A stretch of DNA of 64,000 nt from Amphiprion ocellaris. Lineage: Eukaryota > Chordata > Actinopteri > Pomacentridae. The notes under the pieces are model-generated. The model saw nothing but the letters and a program-made list of their open reading frames with translations. It was not told the DNA's origin and searched no databases. The stretch covers positions 30,095,499 through 30,159,498 of the forward strand of contig NC_072777.1 of assembly GCF_022539595.1 (NCBI RefSeq). The letters run 5' to 3'. The translations under genes were made by a program, and so were the position numbers. This document shows positions 1-12,620 of this stretch, in pieces. Every line of letters starts with the position of its first letter. Position 1 is the stretch's first letter.

Positions 1-1231
1 TTTTTGATGCTGTAGGAATGAGAATGGGTCAGATGAGCGTAACAGAAAAAGACACCTGCGGAGGGAGACCGGACAAGAGAGGACAGAGAGGACCGAACAC
101 AAACTACATGACAGCCAAGGCATAAATAAATAAAAGGATTACAGAGATAACAACAAGTGAGGTTAAACTCTGATAAAGTCAGGATTGGTTCTCCGAAAAA
201 AAAAAAAGTACAGCCAGAAGCAGCCAGAAATAGAAACCAGAAGAACACGGTGAAGTTTTGTTTGTTCTGTGAGGCACATGAGCCCGGCCGGACAGGAAGA
301 GCACATCAGAACAAACTGTATTTCTCTACAGAATGAAAAATAGCAGCGTGCAAATGGAGGCAGATTCTTCAGCCTGTGGGATCAAACACAAAGGCTTCAG
401 TAGAATCTACAGCAGTCCCAGCAACACCAGTGAACAGATGCACAGGTGCTTGAGATGTGCTTTTTCATGAACTAACCGGCTGACTGTTTTCTATCACTGA
501 CTGCTGGGTTCTTCCTGAGTGGAGCTGCTGCAGTTGTGAATAATTCAGTTCCACTGCAGCTCATCATGGCTGCTGAAAAGAGAATTGGGAAAGAGACGGG
601 AGAGAGAGAGAGAAAGAGAGGGAGAGAGGAGGCAGATAAACTTTTTCTGCTGTTCTTTTTGTAGTAAGTTTGTGATACGGCGCGTTCTCTCTCCCTGCTA
701 AACCTTGAATTTAATTCAGCAGAATTGAGTCAAATTGAATCCGGTCAAAGTGAATTGAGGCTAATTAAGACAGAGAGAGGCGCAGGAGGAAGAGATGGAG
801 GCAGCCAAGTTGGGACCGAGGAGAAAAGGGAGATACAGAGGAACAAAGTCGAAGAGAGCCAACGCTGATGTGCAAATCGCCTGCCCAACGAGAGACTGGA
901 CTAATTATCACTCTAGGGCTGCTCTGTTCTCCCACGCACAGAATAGCATCACTGTAGCAGGCTAATGTGGGTCTGAGTTGAATCCACTCTGCTCTGAGAA
1001 TGTGTCCCGTAAGACGCCCTGACTGACGGGTGAAACACAGTCCAGAAACCATCTCCATTATCGCTTTGATTTCACGTTCGCTGGGGAGCAAATACCAGCG
1101 GGAGCGCCTTTATTCAGATTGTTGCACGATGTTTGACCCATTTTAGAAGTTTATGGTGAGCTGAAATGACTGTGTGATTACAGTAAATGTAAATAAGTAC
1201 GTTTGCATCTGCGTCCCGTCCTACCTGCTGC
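1..1231. other. intron/upstream stretch, no gene seen
   Basis: No conserved reading frame. Holds a short GA-rich run around 598-630. The 108-codon minus-strand frame here resembles no protein I know. Probably mdga2 intron. Confidence 0.4.
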
Positions 1232-2240
1232 TTACATACACCAATCAGCCACATCATTAAAACCGCTGACAGGAGAAGTAATTAACATTGATTATGTTGT
1301 TAGAATGGCACCTGTCAGTGGGTGGGAGATATCAGTCAGCAAGTGAGCAGTCAGTTCTTGAAGTTGATGTGTCTGAAGCAGGAAAAACAGACAGCATATG
1401 GATCTGTGATGGTTAGACGACTGGGTCAGAGCATCTCCTAAACAACAGGTGTTCCCGGTATGCAGCGGTTAGCAAAGTGGATCAAGAAAGGACAACAGGG
1501 GAAGGGTAGACCAATTATCAGCCTGGCCGATTATTGTGGCCGATATTTTTGAGATTGAGACTGAATAGACTGAACAAGAAGCAAATCCATTGCCACAAAC
1601 CAGGAAATTAGCTACTTTCACAGTGGCTAAGGCTATGCTAATAGATATCGACTAAGTTAGAAGTCAGCCAGAGATTACCCTGGAACAGGGTCTGGAAAAC
1701 AATAATAAATATTGTTTCCAGATTTGGAACTTAGTGGCCAATAAAAGTGATAAAACAGTGAAAGATCAAGAACATAGAAAAGAACAGCAGGCGTAACTAT
1801 AGAAGACAAACTGATCAATGTCTGTCGATCCAACATACACAGAGGAAAGCGTCCTAATTTAATTTCTTTTTCTATTTTACATATTCAACTATAGTCACCT
1901 TTATTAATGAAGCTGCCTATTTATGAATGACAGGTTCCTGGTATCACATGCTGTTAAAAGATTACATTTAATGTAATATTGGTTCTAAATATCAGCTTAT
2001 CTTGACCATTAATAATCAGTATCGGCCCTGACAAACCCATATCAGTCGATCCCTACAACAGGGTCACGGATGCTCAAGTATCACTGACGCATGAGGATCA
2101 GTGACGGTTGACCCTACTGTAGTAGAAAGTGCTAAAAATCTTAATGCTGCCATGATAGAAAGGTGTCAGGACACACAGTGCATCACAGCTCTCTATGAGG
2201 CTGCATACCTGAAATAAAACCCTTTCTCGAGTTCAATCTG
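1232..2240 (+). mobile_element. Tc1-like DNA transposon relic, split by an insertion
   Basis: Two blocks, about 1232-1507 and 2057-2240, match consecutive parts of a common fish Tc1/mariner element as I remember it. The left block includes aatcagccac, the gcacctgtcagtgggtggga leader and the ttagacgactgggtcagagc transposase segment. The right block includes gatagaaaggtgtcagga and cacacagtgcatcaca. Frames are broken by stops and indels and most of the transposase is missing, so it is dead. The middle is occupied by the element at 1508-2056. Confidence 0.6.
1508..2056 (+). mobile_element. hAT-like non-autonomous element, copy 1
   Basis: A roughly 550-bp unit with no transposase. It carries repeated 'cagcctggccgattattg / ggccgatatt' near one end and 'atatcagtcgatcccta' at the other. 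The latter, read in reverse, is the tagggatcgac-type end common in fish hAT-like elements. A second copy in opposite orientation is at 34693-35252. Both copies share an exact 26-bp core containing cagtggctaaggctatgc. It sits inside a Tc1-like relic. The superfamily is inference. Confidence 0.55.
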
Positions 2241-2724
2241 CTCCAAAACTGTGAGGACAAATCAACAACCTTGGGCTCTGTGGATAACACACTGAAGACA
2301 ATTTTGAGATACAATAAGTCTTTGTTAGTTCGCTCCTCCTGACCCTTATCTCCAGGGGAGAGTGAGATGTCTTTAAAAACTGCAGGGAAAGCACACCTTT
2401 TTACTGCCTATTTAAACGGTAAATTAGAGATTAAATAACAACCTTTATAAACACTCCAACAGTGGACATTGGACATTCTTTCACACATATCTAAATGTTG
2501 CTCTTCTCGGAGCTTCAGTAGAAAGGAAATGCACTTTTAGGTTCTTGAAGACATTTTACCTCTCATCCAACATACTCTTGGAGGCCTTTTTACATTAGCT
2601 GTCAAGATGTGCTTGGGGAAAATGTTTAGTCAGTGCATTGTCAGTCTTTTTTTTATTTACGTGACTAAACGTTGGACATGGTTGCTTGAAAGTAGATACT
2701 CTATTTGGGTTCTGTTTGGATTTG

Positions 2725-2960
2725 CACTGCTGCTTTGCAATAAGAAGGTTGTGAGCTTCAGTCCTGCCTCTTGTATGGTTTGCACATTTTCCTTGTGTTT
2801 GCTTTGGATTTCCCCAACAATCCAAAGCACATACAGGTTAGAAGTCTCCCCATGACCCCGAGGTGTGATAGTGAGTGTACATTCTGTCTCCGAGTGTTTG
2901 TCCATCCATGTCTGTTTGTGTATTTGCCATCCAATCACGGCAAACATCCAGCATGGTAGG
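2725..2960 (+). repeat. SINE-like dispersed repeat, degenerate
   Basis: Contains the order gcacattttccttgtgtttg, ccaaagcacatacaggttag, gatagtgagtgtac and gtttgtccatcc. This matches the body of an abundant fish repeat with a tRNA-like head and a GGAT-rich tail, from memory. A better preserved sister is at 35265-35480 and a head fragment is at 7085-7150. It explains the overlapping short open frames on both strands here. Confidence 0.5.
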
Positions 2961-4740
2961 TTAGTCTTCGAGAGCAGTGACGGAAACAAACCAACCAAAG
3001 ATCTGTTTGATAGCGGTTAGGTTAAACACTGATTTCCTTCAGTCAACGTTTAACAGAAGGCCTCCAAATAAAGAGTGACTTTTCTCCTCATTGCCCAACA
3101 GGCCAAGCGATCATTGTGATGCGCATAAAGCCGACGGTAGCAGCTTCTCTGTGACTTGGCAAGCAAACACAAAAGCAGTTATAGTGTCCCCAGCTGTAGG
3201 ATGAAGAATGGTCATGTCACCAAGCTCTGAAGATGCTCCTTTAAATTTTGTTGCAGTGACAAACTCAGCATCTGTTTGGTGTTCTTCACAACACTCCCTC
3301 TCTTTTTGTGGTTCTCTCCAAAATGCAGGATTTAATGTTTAAGCCTTCTGTCAGCCCTCGCAGCGGCTCCGTAAAACACTGTTGCTGTTTCCTAATATTC
3401 CATTTTTATGCAGCTTATAGTGACATATACAGTAAGATGCCTCTCCTAAAGGAACACCCCACAAAATCTGACACTAAATTAGATGATTTTAGCAACTGAT
3501 TAGTTGTTTGGTCCATACAATGTCAAAAATGGTGAAAAATGTCAGGCACTGTTTTCCAAAGTGCAAGATAACATCCTTTGAATATCTTATTTTGTCCATA
3601 ACCCAAAACAATTCAGTTTACTTTCATGAAGCAGAAAAGAGACACATTTTTTAGATGCTTGAATCAGAGAACGAAGAATGGAATCAGGCTTTTATTTATT
3701 ATGTTATTATTGTTGTATGTTTTGAAAAACTAACTGCCTCAATTTTGCAAAGTGAAGTTTCTGAGTTTGACAACAATTTCCTTAAGCCCTGGGCTAGATT
3801 GATAAACTTGTAAAAGAAACACCAAATTCATTTAGCAACTGCTGCAAAACTAGGATGCCAGAATAAACAACTTTGGTATCTGTGGATGAGAGACACTAGA
3901 AGAGAACTTGTGAGTTTGTGTCTCCTTATCTTTAAAAACTCCTGCAAATATTCACATTTTTACTTCTACCGATCCAAGCTGTAAATTAGAGTGTAAATAA
4001 CATCCTCATAGCAATAAATCAGTGACACTGATGTTATTGAATCTGTATTTAAAATTCTCAGCTGCAAATCAACCCTGTTTCCCAAAAGTTACATTCCTGT
4101 ACAACTAAACTGCATTCTCAATTTTGTTTTGATTGATAAGTATTTTCTCCTGTTTGACATTCTAACAAATAGTTGTTGTTAAAGTTTGGCATTTGGAGAG
4201 GTGGAGGTGTAACACTGGAGACTGGGATCTGAGTCCAGTGTAGGATCGTTACTCCTGAATTTCATTTTCAGATGGTATTTGATTCAGTTTAGGCACCAAT
4301 TTTTACATCATGTTTGAAGCTTCTTCTCCATTCTCTGTGTTACCAGGGAGACGAGTCCCACCTCACCTAATATATGATTGGTTGTCTGAAAAGGAGCACC
4401 AGTAAAGCAGTAACATAATAATAATAATAAGACAAAGAAGAAGAATAAAAACTTTACTTGTTGGCACTTTTCAAATGCTCAAAGTTACAAAGTGCTTTAT
4501 AATAAAACAAATGTCATATAAGACAAATAAGGAAAACAAATCCAAACAAACATAGAAGATCCCAAACATGCAATATAACAAGATGAGTCAAGACAAGATT
4601 TTTATAAAGCATATTTGCAAAAAAAAACATTGCATCAAAGCACCTTCCAGTAAAAATAAATAAATAGGATTGCTATTACAAAGTAACCTAACACGTTTCA
4701 ATATTGAGGTTGAGACCCTACAGTGTATTAAATTATAGAA
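2961..4740. other. intronic stretch, mostly no feature
   Basis: No coding signal seen. A short ATA-rich run lies near 4418-4430. About 4455-4510 ends in 'aaagttacaaagtgctttat', like the reversed tail of an L2-type fish LINE. Confidence 0.35.
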
Positions 4741-5216
4741 CTTGATTCATATAAGGCAAAGGCAAGGCAAATTTATTTATATAGCACAAGTGCTTTACAA
4801 TGAAGAAGAAAATAAATAACAAAGATGATTTAAAAGGTAGACATTAAAAGCATGCATTAAAATCATAGAAAAAATACATAATTTAAGCAATAAAATCAAA
4901 ATGAAATTTTATGGTCATAAAAACAAAGAAAATAAAACTCAGATAAAAAAGAGATAAAATAAAATCACTTTTAAAGTTCCAGTGCAGCATAAGAGTGACA
5001 GTGCAGTGCTGGTATTAAGACAGTCAGTCTGTGGGGAGCATGGTCACCTGGTGACATTGAGATATACAGCTGTGTGTCGTCAGCATAACTATGGTAATTT
5101 ATTTAGTCATTTCGTATAATCTGAGCCAGTGGAAGCATGTAAATGTTAAACAAAAGGGGTCCCAGGATGGAGCCTTGGGGAACTCCACATATAATTTCCT
5201 TCTGCTCAGATTTCAA
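4741..5216 (-). pseudogene. L2/CR1-type LINE remnant with reverse transcriptase fragment
   Basis: Read on the minus strand, about 5216-5040 encodes CGVPQGSILGPLLFNIYMLP, then an in-frame stop, then HSYADDTQLYIS. This is the RT catalytic region, with YADD codons at 5076-5087 (+ coordinates). The lower-coordinate end (about 4745-4800) carries the 'agcacttgtgctatataaat' type tail of fish L2 elements. Only about 280 bp separate YADD from the tail, so most of the 3' half of the ORF is deleted. Inactive. The clade is inferred from the GPLLF-IYMLP spacing. Confidence 0.7.
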
Positions 5217-5268
5217 GTTACCTGTTGACACAAAATAGTCCAGGGACTATTTTGTGTCAACAGGTAAC
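5217..5268. repeat. perfect inverted repeat, 25-bp arms with 2-bp loop
   Basis: Arms are 5217-5241 and 5244-5268 with loop AG at 5242-5243. Arm 1 starts gttacctgttgacac, and arm 2 ends with its exact complement. There are no mismatches. It abuts the 5' truncation of the LINE fragment, and a partial third copy (aacaggtaac) follows at 5269-5278. Confidence 0.95.
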
Positions 5269-5278
5269 AACAGGTAAC

Positions 5279-7084
5279 TCCTTCAGTTTAGAAACAAGAA
5301 AGCAAACAATCTAGTACTGTACCAGAGAGTATCCAGGCTACACTCTACAGCAAAGACAAAATGACAAAATAGAAATATAGCAAATAAAAAAATGTTTAGT
5401 TAAAATGTTTTTTAAAAAAATTAAATGTTCAAAAACAAACATAATCTGTTATATATGGTGTCATTTTACCTGAGCAATCCATATTTTAGAAGTTAAAATC
5501 CAACAAGTATATAAATTACCACTTACTTGTCTATAATACATATCAACACCCTGCAGTGATATCAGTTTTGGAAAATTACCTAACTAATGTAATAATATCG
5601 CTCAAACCCTATAATTTTATAAATTAGAGGCCACACAGCATAAATAAATATAGAAAATAAATGACAAAGAGAGAAATGTCAACAAAAGGAACGTTATCTG
5701 GTAGAAAATTCCCCGAAAACGTTATTGAGGATCCCCTTTTTTTGGATAGGAATGTAAGTTTTAGAAGATGTTGCTCACCACATTAACAAAAGTGAAGCAC
5801 AACAAATATTATATCCATAGTAGTCATAATAATACCAGACAGGCAGATGGAAGGAGTCAAAAACATCCAGTTATTACAGGTTATTTCTGCTGTGATTGAG
5901 TTCACAATGATATGTTAAAATACTGTACGATACTCTGAAACCGTAGCAAAGAAAAAAATACTTCAAAGCTCAATCTTGTACAAAAGAGAGTGTGGTGTAG
6001 CTGCCGTCTTGTACATCTTCAAGAGTTCTGTCTTCATAAAACACTTTCATGTAAAGAAATACATTTATTCAGCTTCCAGTGGAGGTGAGATGTGAAGATC
6101 AATACTTCTTTCATGTGTGTCCATGAAATGTAGGTTGCAGGTGCATCTGTCCACCTGTGAAGGAAACCAGTCGACTGCCATTATAGCTTCTCTTGAAGTA
6201 ATTGGAATGGCAAAAAGCTGCATGGTTCGACGTTTTCTTTATTAGACACCAAGTTTTATTTATTTATAAGGCCTTTACAGTTTTTTTCACTTCCTTGCAA
6301 AGCTTCTCTGTTGTCTTTAATGCAAGCTTTTACCAACATGTTGGAATAATTGAGTCGTGTTGCAGATGCAGCTGTTTTTACTAACTTTGGAAAGTCTAAT
6401 TCTACATCTGTGCATCTGGAATAACCTGCAGAACAATTTATAGCTTGACTCATTTAACCCTTCTAGAGTAATTGAAGCTTTTAATTTCCTTATTTTACTG
6501 ACTCTTGATTTGTTTTGTTTTTCTTCTTGTGTTAATTGCTCTTCTTATACTTTATGGTTTCATTCTTTGACTAATTTGCGTTTTTTTTATGTTTTTGTTG
6601 CTAATCTGATTACAGTTTCTCTGATTTCTACACCTACATCTTCAGTTTAATTGTGTCTTTGCTTAACTATATCATAAAATCCTCAGTGTGGCTCAGAGTT
6701 TATAAAAGGTTGAGTAGTAGCCAGCAGGCGGTGAATTTATCTGGAAACACAACCGAACAGCGAGCCGGGGGGCAGTGACTCTCCAGAGTTTTCTGCTCAG
6801 AACCGCAGAGCACCTTTGAGCTATCGTTGTTTTTGCAGTTAGTTTTCTCTATGAACAAAAGGAGATCGAACGTTTTAATTACTGAGCTTTGGAGCCGCTG
6901 GTGGGTGGATTTCTTTACCTCCCGACACATTCAAGTCAGCTGATTTCCCTGTTTCTAGTCTTTGTGCTAAACTATGTTTCCCAGCTGTGCTACGCTGCAC
7001 CACAGTAGAAGAAGAACACATGGGCTCATATTTTGCATTATTATTATTATAGCTACATAAATTTCCAAATATTATAGTTATCAG
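5279..7084. other. AT-rich intronic stretch, no gene seen
   Basis: No conserved frame. AT-rich to about 5950. About 6690-6960 is more GC-balanced but its 76-codon minus-strand frame is not recognisable. Confidence 0.35.
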
Positions 7085-7150
7085 ATGGGCTGCACAGTGG
7101 CTTGGTGGTTAGCACTTTCGCCTTGCAGCTAGAAGATGTCCAGTTCGCGT
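7085..7150 (+). repeat. tRNA-like head of a fish dispersed repeat
   Basis: The string 'gcacagtggcttggtggtta' followed by 'gcactttcgccttgcagct' and 'agaagatgtccagttcg' matches the head of the same abundant repeat as 2725-2960 and 35265-35480, with a box-A-like segment. The body is missing. Confidence 0.45.
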
Positions 7151-7796
7151 TCGGTTTTTCCATCTTTATCACAGATGGACTGACTGGTATCCATACAGAT
7201 CTATTTATGTATCATCTATTAGTCGCTTATTGATGATATTTAAATCGTTAGACTAATGAATGTAGACAGATGGAGTATATTTACAGTGGATTCTAGATCC
7301 AAACATCAAAATTTATATGAATATTCACAAGAGACAGTATGTCAGACATTGATAATTTGGATTTTGTCTAAAAGGTAGGCTGCACACATAAAAGTCAGGC
7401 ATTACAAAGACACCAGAATCCCAAGAATTACACCATGGATGGTTCTCTGAGTCTGTGAAGTAAATGTGCAGGAATTAGTCCTTTTAATTTCAATATTGTT
7501 ACACACTTAATGCCTTAATTGTGACACTGTGTTCACACCTAACTCTGCTAAGCGGAGGTTTCTCAAGATGACTAAACACTTTCTGTGAGTTTAAAACAAG
7601 TTTAAAAATTGTGATATGCTGAAGGCAGCTACACTGTTCCGATATTCACACCAGCAGAAACAGCTCTTATTAAAATTAAAAACACAATTACAATACAGGA
7701 ATTTATTTACATGTCACCAAAACAGTCTTTGCCACAGACCTCCATGAAAACAACTCCAGACTCTCTAAAAAACTGGTAAGAGTCCAGCAACACAGT

Positions 7797-8605
7797 AGGT
7801 GCAGTAGTGCCTCAGTGGTTGCAGCTTTGGTTATTGATCAGAAGGTTGTTGGTTCAAGCCTCACTGCTGCCAAGTGTTGGGCTCCTGAGAAAAGCTTCTT
7901 CATGGCTGACCCTCCATTCTGACCCACAGTTCCTAAAAAGCTGCACTTACAAAAATGAACTGTTTTTAAATGTTTGTTTTTTTTTTTTTTTTTACAGATA
8001 ATAACTAGTAAAATCAGAGAAAAAGCATTAATTCACATGTTAATGGAAAAGAAAACAAAAGAAAAAATCAGGCAAAAACTGTTTACATGAAAAATCTGTA
8101 TTAGCACAAATGGTAATTTCTCATTTTAAATTTGACCTTAAAATTACATTATTTTTACAGTATTTAAATCTGAAAAACTGTATTAATATTTTGCAGATAT
8201 TTATCATTATTTGAAAGAAAATGAACTATATTAATGAATGAAAAATTGCACAAATTTAAGAGTTATTTTCCAAGTGGTTTCTGTTTTGTCAAATTGCAGA
8301 TAATATATTAAAAAAATATATATTGTTTATATTTTGACTGTTAAAAAAAACAACAAAAAAATGTACTTTATGTCCACATCAGAAATCTGTGTTCTTACAA
8401 AGCATTTTTCATTATTTTATGTTTATCCTTAAAAATGCTTTTTTTAAAAACATTTATGTAAATCAGGAAAAATAATGTATATTAAATTAAATTACATTTA
8501 GAAATTTTTTGCAGATTTTTTTTTTCTTTTGACAGTGTAAGATATGCTAGAAAAGGAAAATTTCGCTGTGCAATAATGTATTTGTGACCAAAAAAGCTTT
8601 CTTTT
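7797..8605 (+). repeat. tRNA-derived SINE, split by a MITE
   Basis: The head at 7797-7943 has a box-A-like tgcctcagtggttgcag, box B ggttcaagcc at 7851-7860, and a body ending near tcctaaaaagctg. The SINE tail resumes at about 8541-8605 (gatatgctag, then tttcgctgtgcaataatgta, then tgaccaaa). The intervening ~594 bp is a separate insertion. A minus-strand copy of what looks like the same family is at 55900-56095. Confidence 0.6.
7944..8537. mobile_element. AT-rich MITE inserted in a SINE
   Basis: Ends are cacttacaaaaa on the left and the complement of cactgtcaaaag on the right, an imperfect 12-bp terminal inverted repeat. The interior is about 80% A/T with repeated 'tttacag / ctgtaaa'-like words, typical of fish CACTGTAAA-ended MITEs. 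No coding capacity. No clear target-site duplication seen. Confidence 0.5.
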
Positions 8606-11090
8606 CTTCTTCTTTAAACTGACCAGAAGCACACCAATCTGTGTAGCCTCAAAGTCAGGGGTCGGCGTTACGCTGAACCTGCTCTAGTTTGTCTGTTTGA
8701 TTTGTTTAAACCTTGTGTCAGCTGCTCTCATATGATTCATGGATTCTCTTCTGCTCAGCTGGATGCTTCACATCCCCTTGAAATCCTGTTTCTGATGAAG
8801 GAGCAGACAGCAGCATTACGTCTGACTCACACTGCTGTAACAACAACACACAGGATGCCGCCGTACCTGGGCAGGCTGTGTGTCCGTGGGAGTGTGTGTG
8901 GCTGAAGAACACAATAGTGTGATGCTGCTCTTGTTATTTCGGTCACGGAGACATGAAGGAAAGCTTGCTGAATTACATTTACCCACGCTGTTATTCTTTC
9001 AGCTGATGGTCGGAGCTGTGAAGCCGTCACGGGCCTTTCTCCAAACGTCGTGGCTCCGGCCCAGACCCCCTAAACATGATGGATGGGAATCTTGGAGAGG
9101 GTGGATTATATGAGGTCAGGAAGGAGAAAAAAAAGAAGACGAAGAAGGTGAAGCAGCAGCAGCCAGGCCACTGTTGTCTATGAGGACATTTGGCTGCAGC
9201 TGTAGAATTGTCTGCTGTTTTGTGAAACAGCCGCGAGCCAGTAGGCAGAGATTCCTGCCAAGATGAAGTCAGTGCTCGTATCCGGAACAGCCTCCACGGA
9301 CCGACGTCCTTCGGCGGTCAATCAGCTCACTTTGTGTTTCAATCAAAATTAGGCGATCTGGATGGAAGGCACTCATGCGTCAAGCGGCAGTTTGTTTTGT
9401 CCTCTTGCTCCAAAAAAGCAGACGGGAGAGTCAGAGAGACGTGCAGCTAATGTGTGGTTTGCTGGTTTTCAAGAAAAGCTCCTTCACTGCACTCCATGAT
9501 CACTGGGAGTGTTTATCTTGACAACTATCAAAATTACATTTCATCCTCGATCATTATTCGAGGCTTTCTTAGCTGGAGGGGAGAGCAGTGCGCTAAGACA
9601 GAAATCCAAGATAGTTCTTTTTAAAAGCATCTCGCTCCAGGGGCTCTTCACACCTTTTACTTTAGCAACATTTCAGCAGAGAAATCGAGGTCCAGTCCCG
9701 TCTCGCAGAAGCCGAATTTAAAGCCAAGGCCGCTTTATTTGAGAAGGTTGAGTCAACAATAAAACTCGATTTACTTTATTCCGTAGTTTGTTTCCCCACG
9801 TCCAGCACAGCCATCCATATAGGAAGCTAAATTATCTTTTAGTGCATGTGGGTTTTAGTAGTAAAGTAGCCTCTGGGCCTGCTCTGTGCGCTGCTTGATT
9901 TCCTCAGTGGGGGCAGGAGCCATCGCCCGAGCAGACACATTCATCTGGACTAAGGCTCAGTGAGTCAGCCTCCGGAAGCTGCAGGTAAAAAAAAAAAGAA
10001 AAGTACTGACAACGAAACATATTTTCATAACCAAAAAGAAAGGAGGAGGCAGGAAGGAGAATGAGGGCTGCAGGAAGGAGCCGGCGAGCAGGAGGGGTGC
10101 TGAAAGACTAGAATTTTGTCGGAAAACTCAGCATCCGTTTCATAGGCCCGAGGCTGTAAGTTGTCATTTAAAACATTTTCTCTGCAACAGCCTGGATGAT
10201 TTCTTCCTCCCTCTGCAAGCTGCGCTGCTCTGCTCAGTCCACTTCAGTACTAAGCTCAGATGCAGGTTGTTTTTTTTTCACACAGCGTTTACGACGACAA
10301 CGACGCTGGAAATGCAATTTTCGGCGTGAGGTATTTCCCCGCAACTGACCATACCGCTCTTCAGTACATGTTTTCCTTTGTTCTAATGATTTGTTATTAC
10401 TCACTTTAATTGGCTGGATTAAAATCAATTCCCCCCGTAAGGGGCGAGGTTTCATAAATCACACAGCAACATGGTTTTGTAGTAAAGCTGATGTATCGCG
10501 TCTGCTCACTTCGGTCAGCAATCGATCATGAAAATGCCCATGAATCTTCCTGACAGGTTAAATGGTATTTACTCCGCAAAAAGTGAACTGCTGACTAACT
10601 GGCTCGTTGCAACTCTGCGTGATACCCTTGACCTTTCTGTGTTTGCTGCGGCGGCAGTAGCCTCTTAAATTATCAATGAGGGGAGCATTGAACTGCAGTT
10701 GAGTGGACAGAATGCAAAAGAAGCTCTCGCATGTGTTTCGACCGGACGGTGCATTTGATCTAAAAAGTTTTCCCAAATGACGATTTTTGAAAATCACGGT
10801 AAGAAAAGATGTTGCAGTGGAAGCGATTAGCAGACGCACTTATGATTATTACTCATTTCTGTGATTTATTGGCTTCTAAATGGAAGTGCAAAATAGGCTT
10901 AGCGTTCTAAATGGAAGTCACCTTGGACAAGAACATCAGCAATGCCGGTAAATGGCAGTAATGATAAGCAGTTGCGCTATAAGCTTATTAATGTGGTCAG
11001 GCCGCTCCTCCTAATCCCTCTGTCTTTTACATTAGATAACAGACCGAGAATGACTGCTGTCACCTTTTCCACTTCAAATCCCAGACATTT
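8606..11090. other. intronic stretch, no gene recognised
   Basis: Moderate GC, several short frames on both strands, none recognisable and none flanked by convincing splice sites in a conserved frame. 9230-9480 is relatively GC-rich. Poly-A/T runs at about 9986-9996 and 10270-10278. Confidence 0.35.
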
Positions 11091-11092
11091 CT

Positions 11093-11880
11093 GTCTTTGT
11101 GTCTCCTCAGAAACCATTGCATTGTTGTACTCCTGTTTGTACACTGGGAGAGCTGAAAGATGGAACATGCATTCACATTTAGTTTTTCTTTGATTAATTG
11201 GCAGGAAATGGCATAAAAGTGACTATAGTCAGTAAGACATTGTGTTAAACATGTTGATGATGGCTTTTTACTGAAATTTTACTAAATTGCTGCATTTTTT
11301 CAGAAATACAGCTTCTATAACTGTTAAAATGGTCCTGGTGTTATGTACCATGTTCTAATAAACCAGAAACTGAGAGCAACTAATGCACAAGTTCTCACTG
11401 GTCAACTGGAAGTCATGGCTAAAACCAAAGAGCTAAATGAGCCTCTATTATGGTCCATTACTGAGAGAGAGTTGCTGCCTCTTTGTGTCTCCTCAGAAAT
11501 CATTGAACCATTGTACTGCTGTTTGTACACTTCTAAAACAAAAAGATGGAGCCTGCACACACATACAGTGAATCTTTATGTGATTTATAGGTTTCTTGTG
11601 CCTGGAAATGGCATTTAAAGTGACAAAAGACAGCAAGACATTGTGTTAGAGATGTTTTCACTTGTCGAAAATCATTCAGGCCCCTTGAAATGGCGGCACA
11701 TTTTTAAGAGAAAAGACAGCTTCTACAAACGTCCAAATGGTCCTGGTGATTTCTACCATGTTCTAATACACTATAAAGTGATGCGGAAGTTCTCACTAGT
11801 GAATTGGAAGTCACGGCCAAAACCAAAGAGCTAAATGAGCTGCTATTAGGGTCCATTACTGAGAGAGCTGCTGCTTCTCA
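11093..11880 (+). repeat. two-copy tandem duplication, ~390-400 bp units
   Basis: gtctcctcagaaa recurs at 11101 and 11487. The segment around 'agtaagacattgtgtta' recurs at 11231 and 11632. 'ggaagtcatggctaaaacca' at about 11408 recurs as 'ggaagtcacggccaaaacca' at about 11808. The units are about 80-85% alike with indels. 'aaaaccaaagagctaaatga' resembles the start of a Tc1 transposase (AKTKEL), so the duplication covers the 5' part of the element that continues into 11850-12620. Confidence 0.75.
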
Positions 11881-12620
11881 CAAGATGACATAAGGCGATA
11901 AAGTCATATCCAAGTATTTTCAAGGTCCAGTGGACATAGTGCAAAGAATCCTCACAAAGTACAAGGAGTTCCACACTGAAGAATCTCAAAGTGGATAGGA
12001 GGAAGACAAAAATAGAGAGAATACGATGATCAGCAGCAAAAGCATCCTTGTGAATCAAAGAAATTCTGGTGGCAGCATCTCAGACACTAAACAAGGCTGG
12101 TTACCATGGACGCAGACCAAAGAAGACTTCTGGTTGTCAGTTAAAATTCAATTATTTGAACACAAAAAGAAAGTAGAAGCATTGGAAATGGGAGTAGTGG
12201 GAACGGTGATGCTTTGGGGAAGTTTCATCAAAGTAAATGGCATCATGAGAAACTAGGGCGACATTAGGATTGTGGAGGAAAACATCAGGCAGTTTGCAGG
12301 AAAACTTGTCCTTGGGCAGCATTGGAGCTTCCAACCAGAGAATGATGTGAAACAAAGTGCCAAGGTGGTGAAGAAATGGTAAACAGAAAACAAGATGAAG
12401 ATGTTAGAGTCCAGACCTGAAACTTCTCCAGGATCTGTGGAGGAACTGAAGACCAGAGGGACGAAGATGAAGCCTTCCAGCCTCAAAGACCTGGAGATCG
12501 ACACAAAGAGGAGCAAAATACCAGTGTAGAACTGGGATTTTGGGATGTTGTGGCAAAAAGAAAAAAGGTTTTGACAGTGATATTGCAATTTTTGTAAAAA
12601 TGTCAAATTTGCATCTCCAA
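11850..12620 (+). pseudogene. Tc1/mariner-like transposase pseudogene
   Basis: Conceptual translation in shifting frames shows transposase landmarks in order: AKTKELNE near the start, VMLWGSFIKVNGIM at about 12205-12250, then LVLGQHWSFQPENDVKQSAK and VVKKW at about 12305-12380. These correspond to the MLWGCF and LGRRW-FQQDNDPKH region of Tc1 transposases. The last Asp of the catalytic triad and its surroundings are degraded. Stops and frameshifts abound. It ends with a noncoding tail near 'gttttgacagtgatattgca'. Confidence 0.75.
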
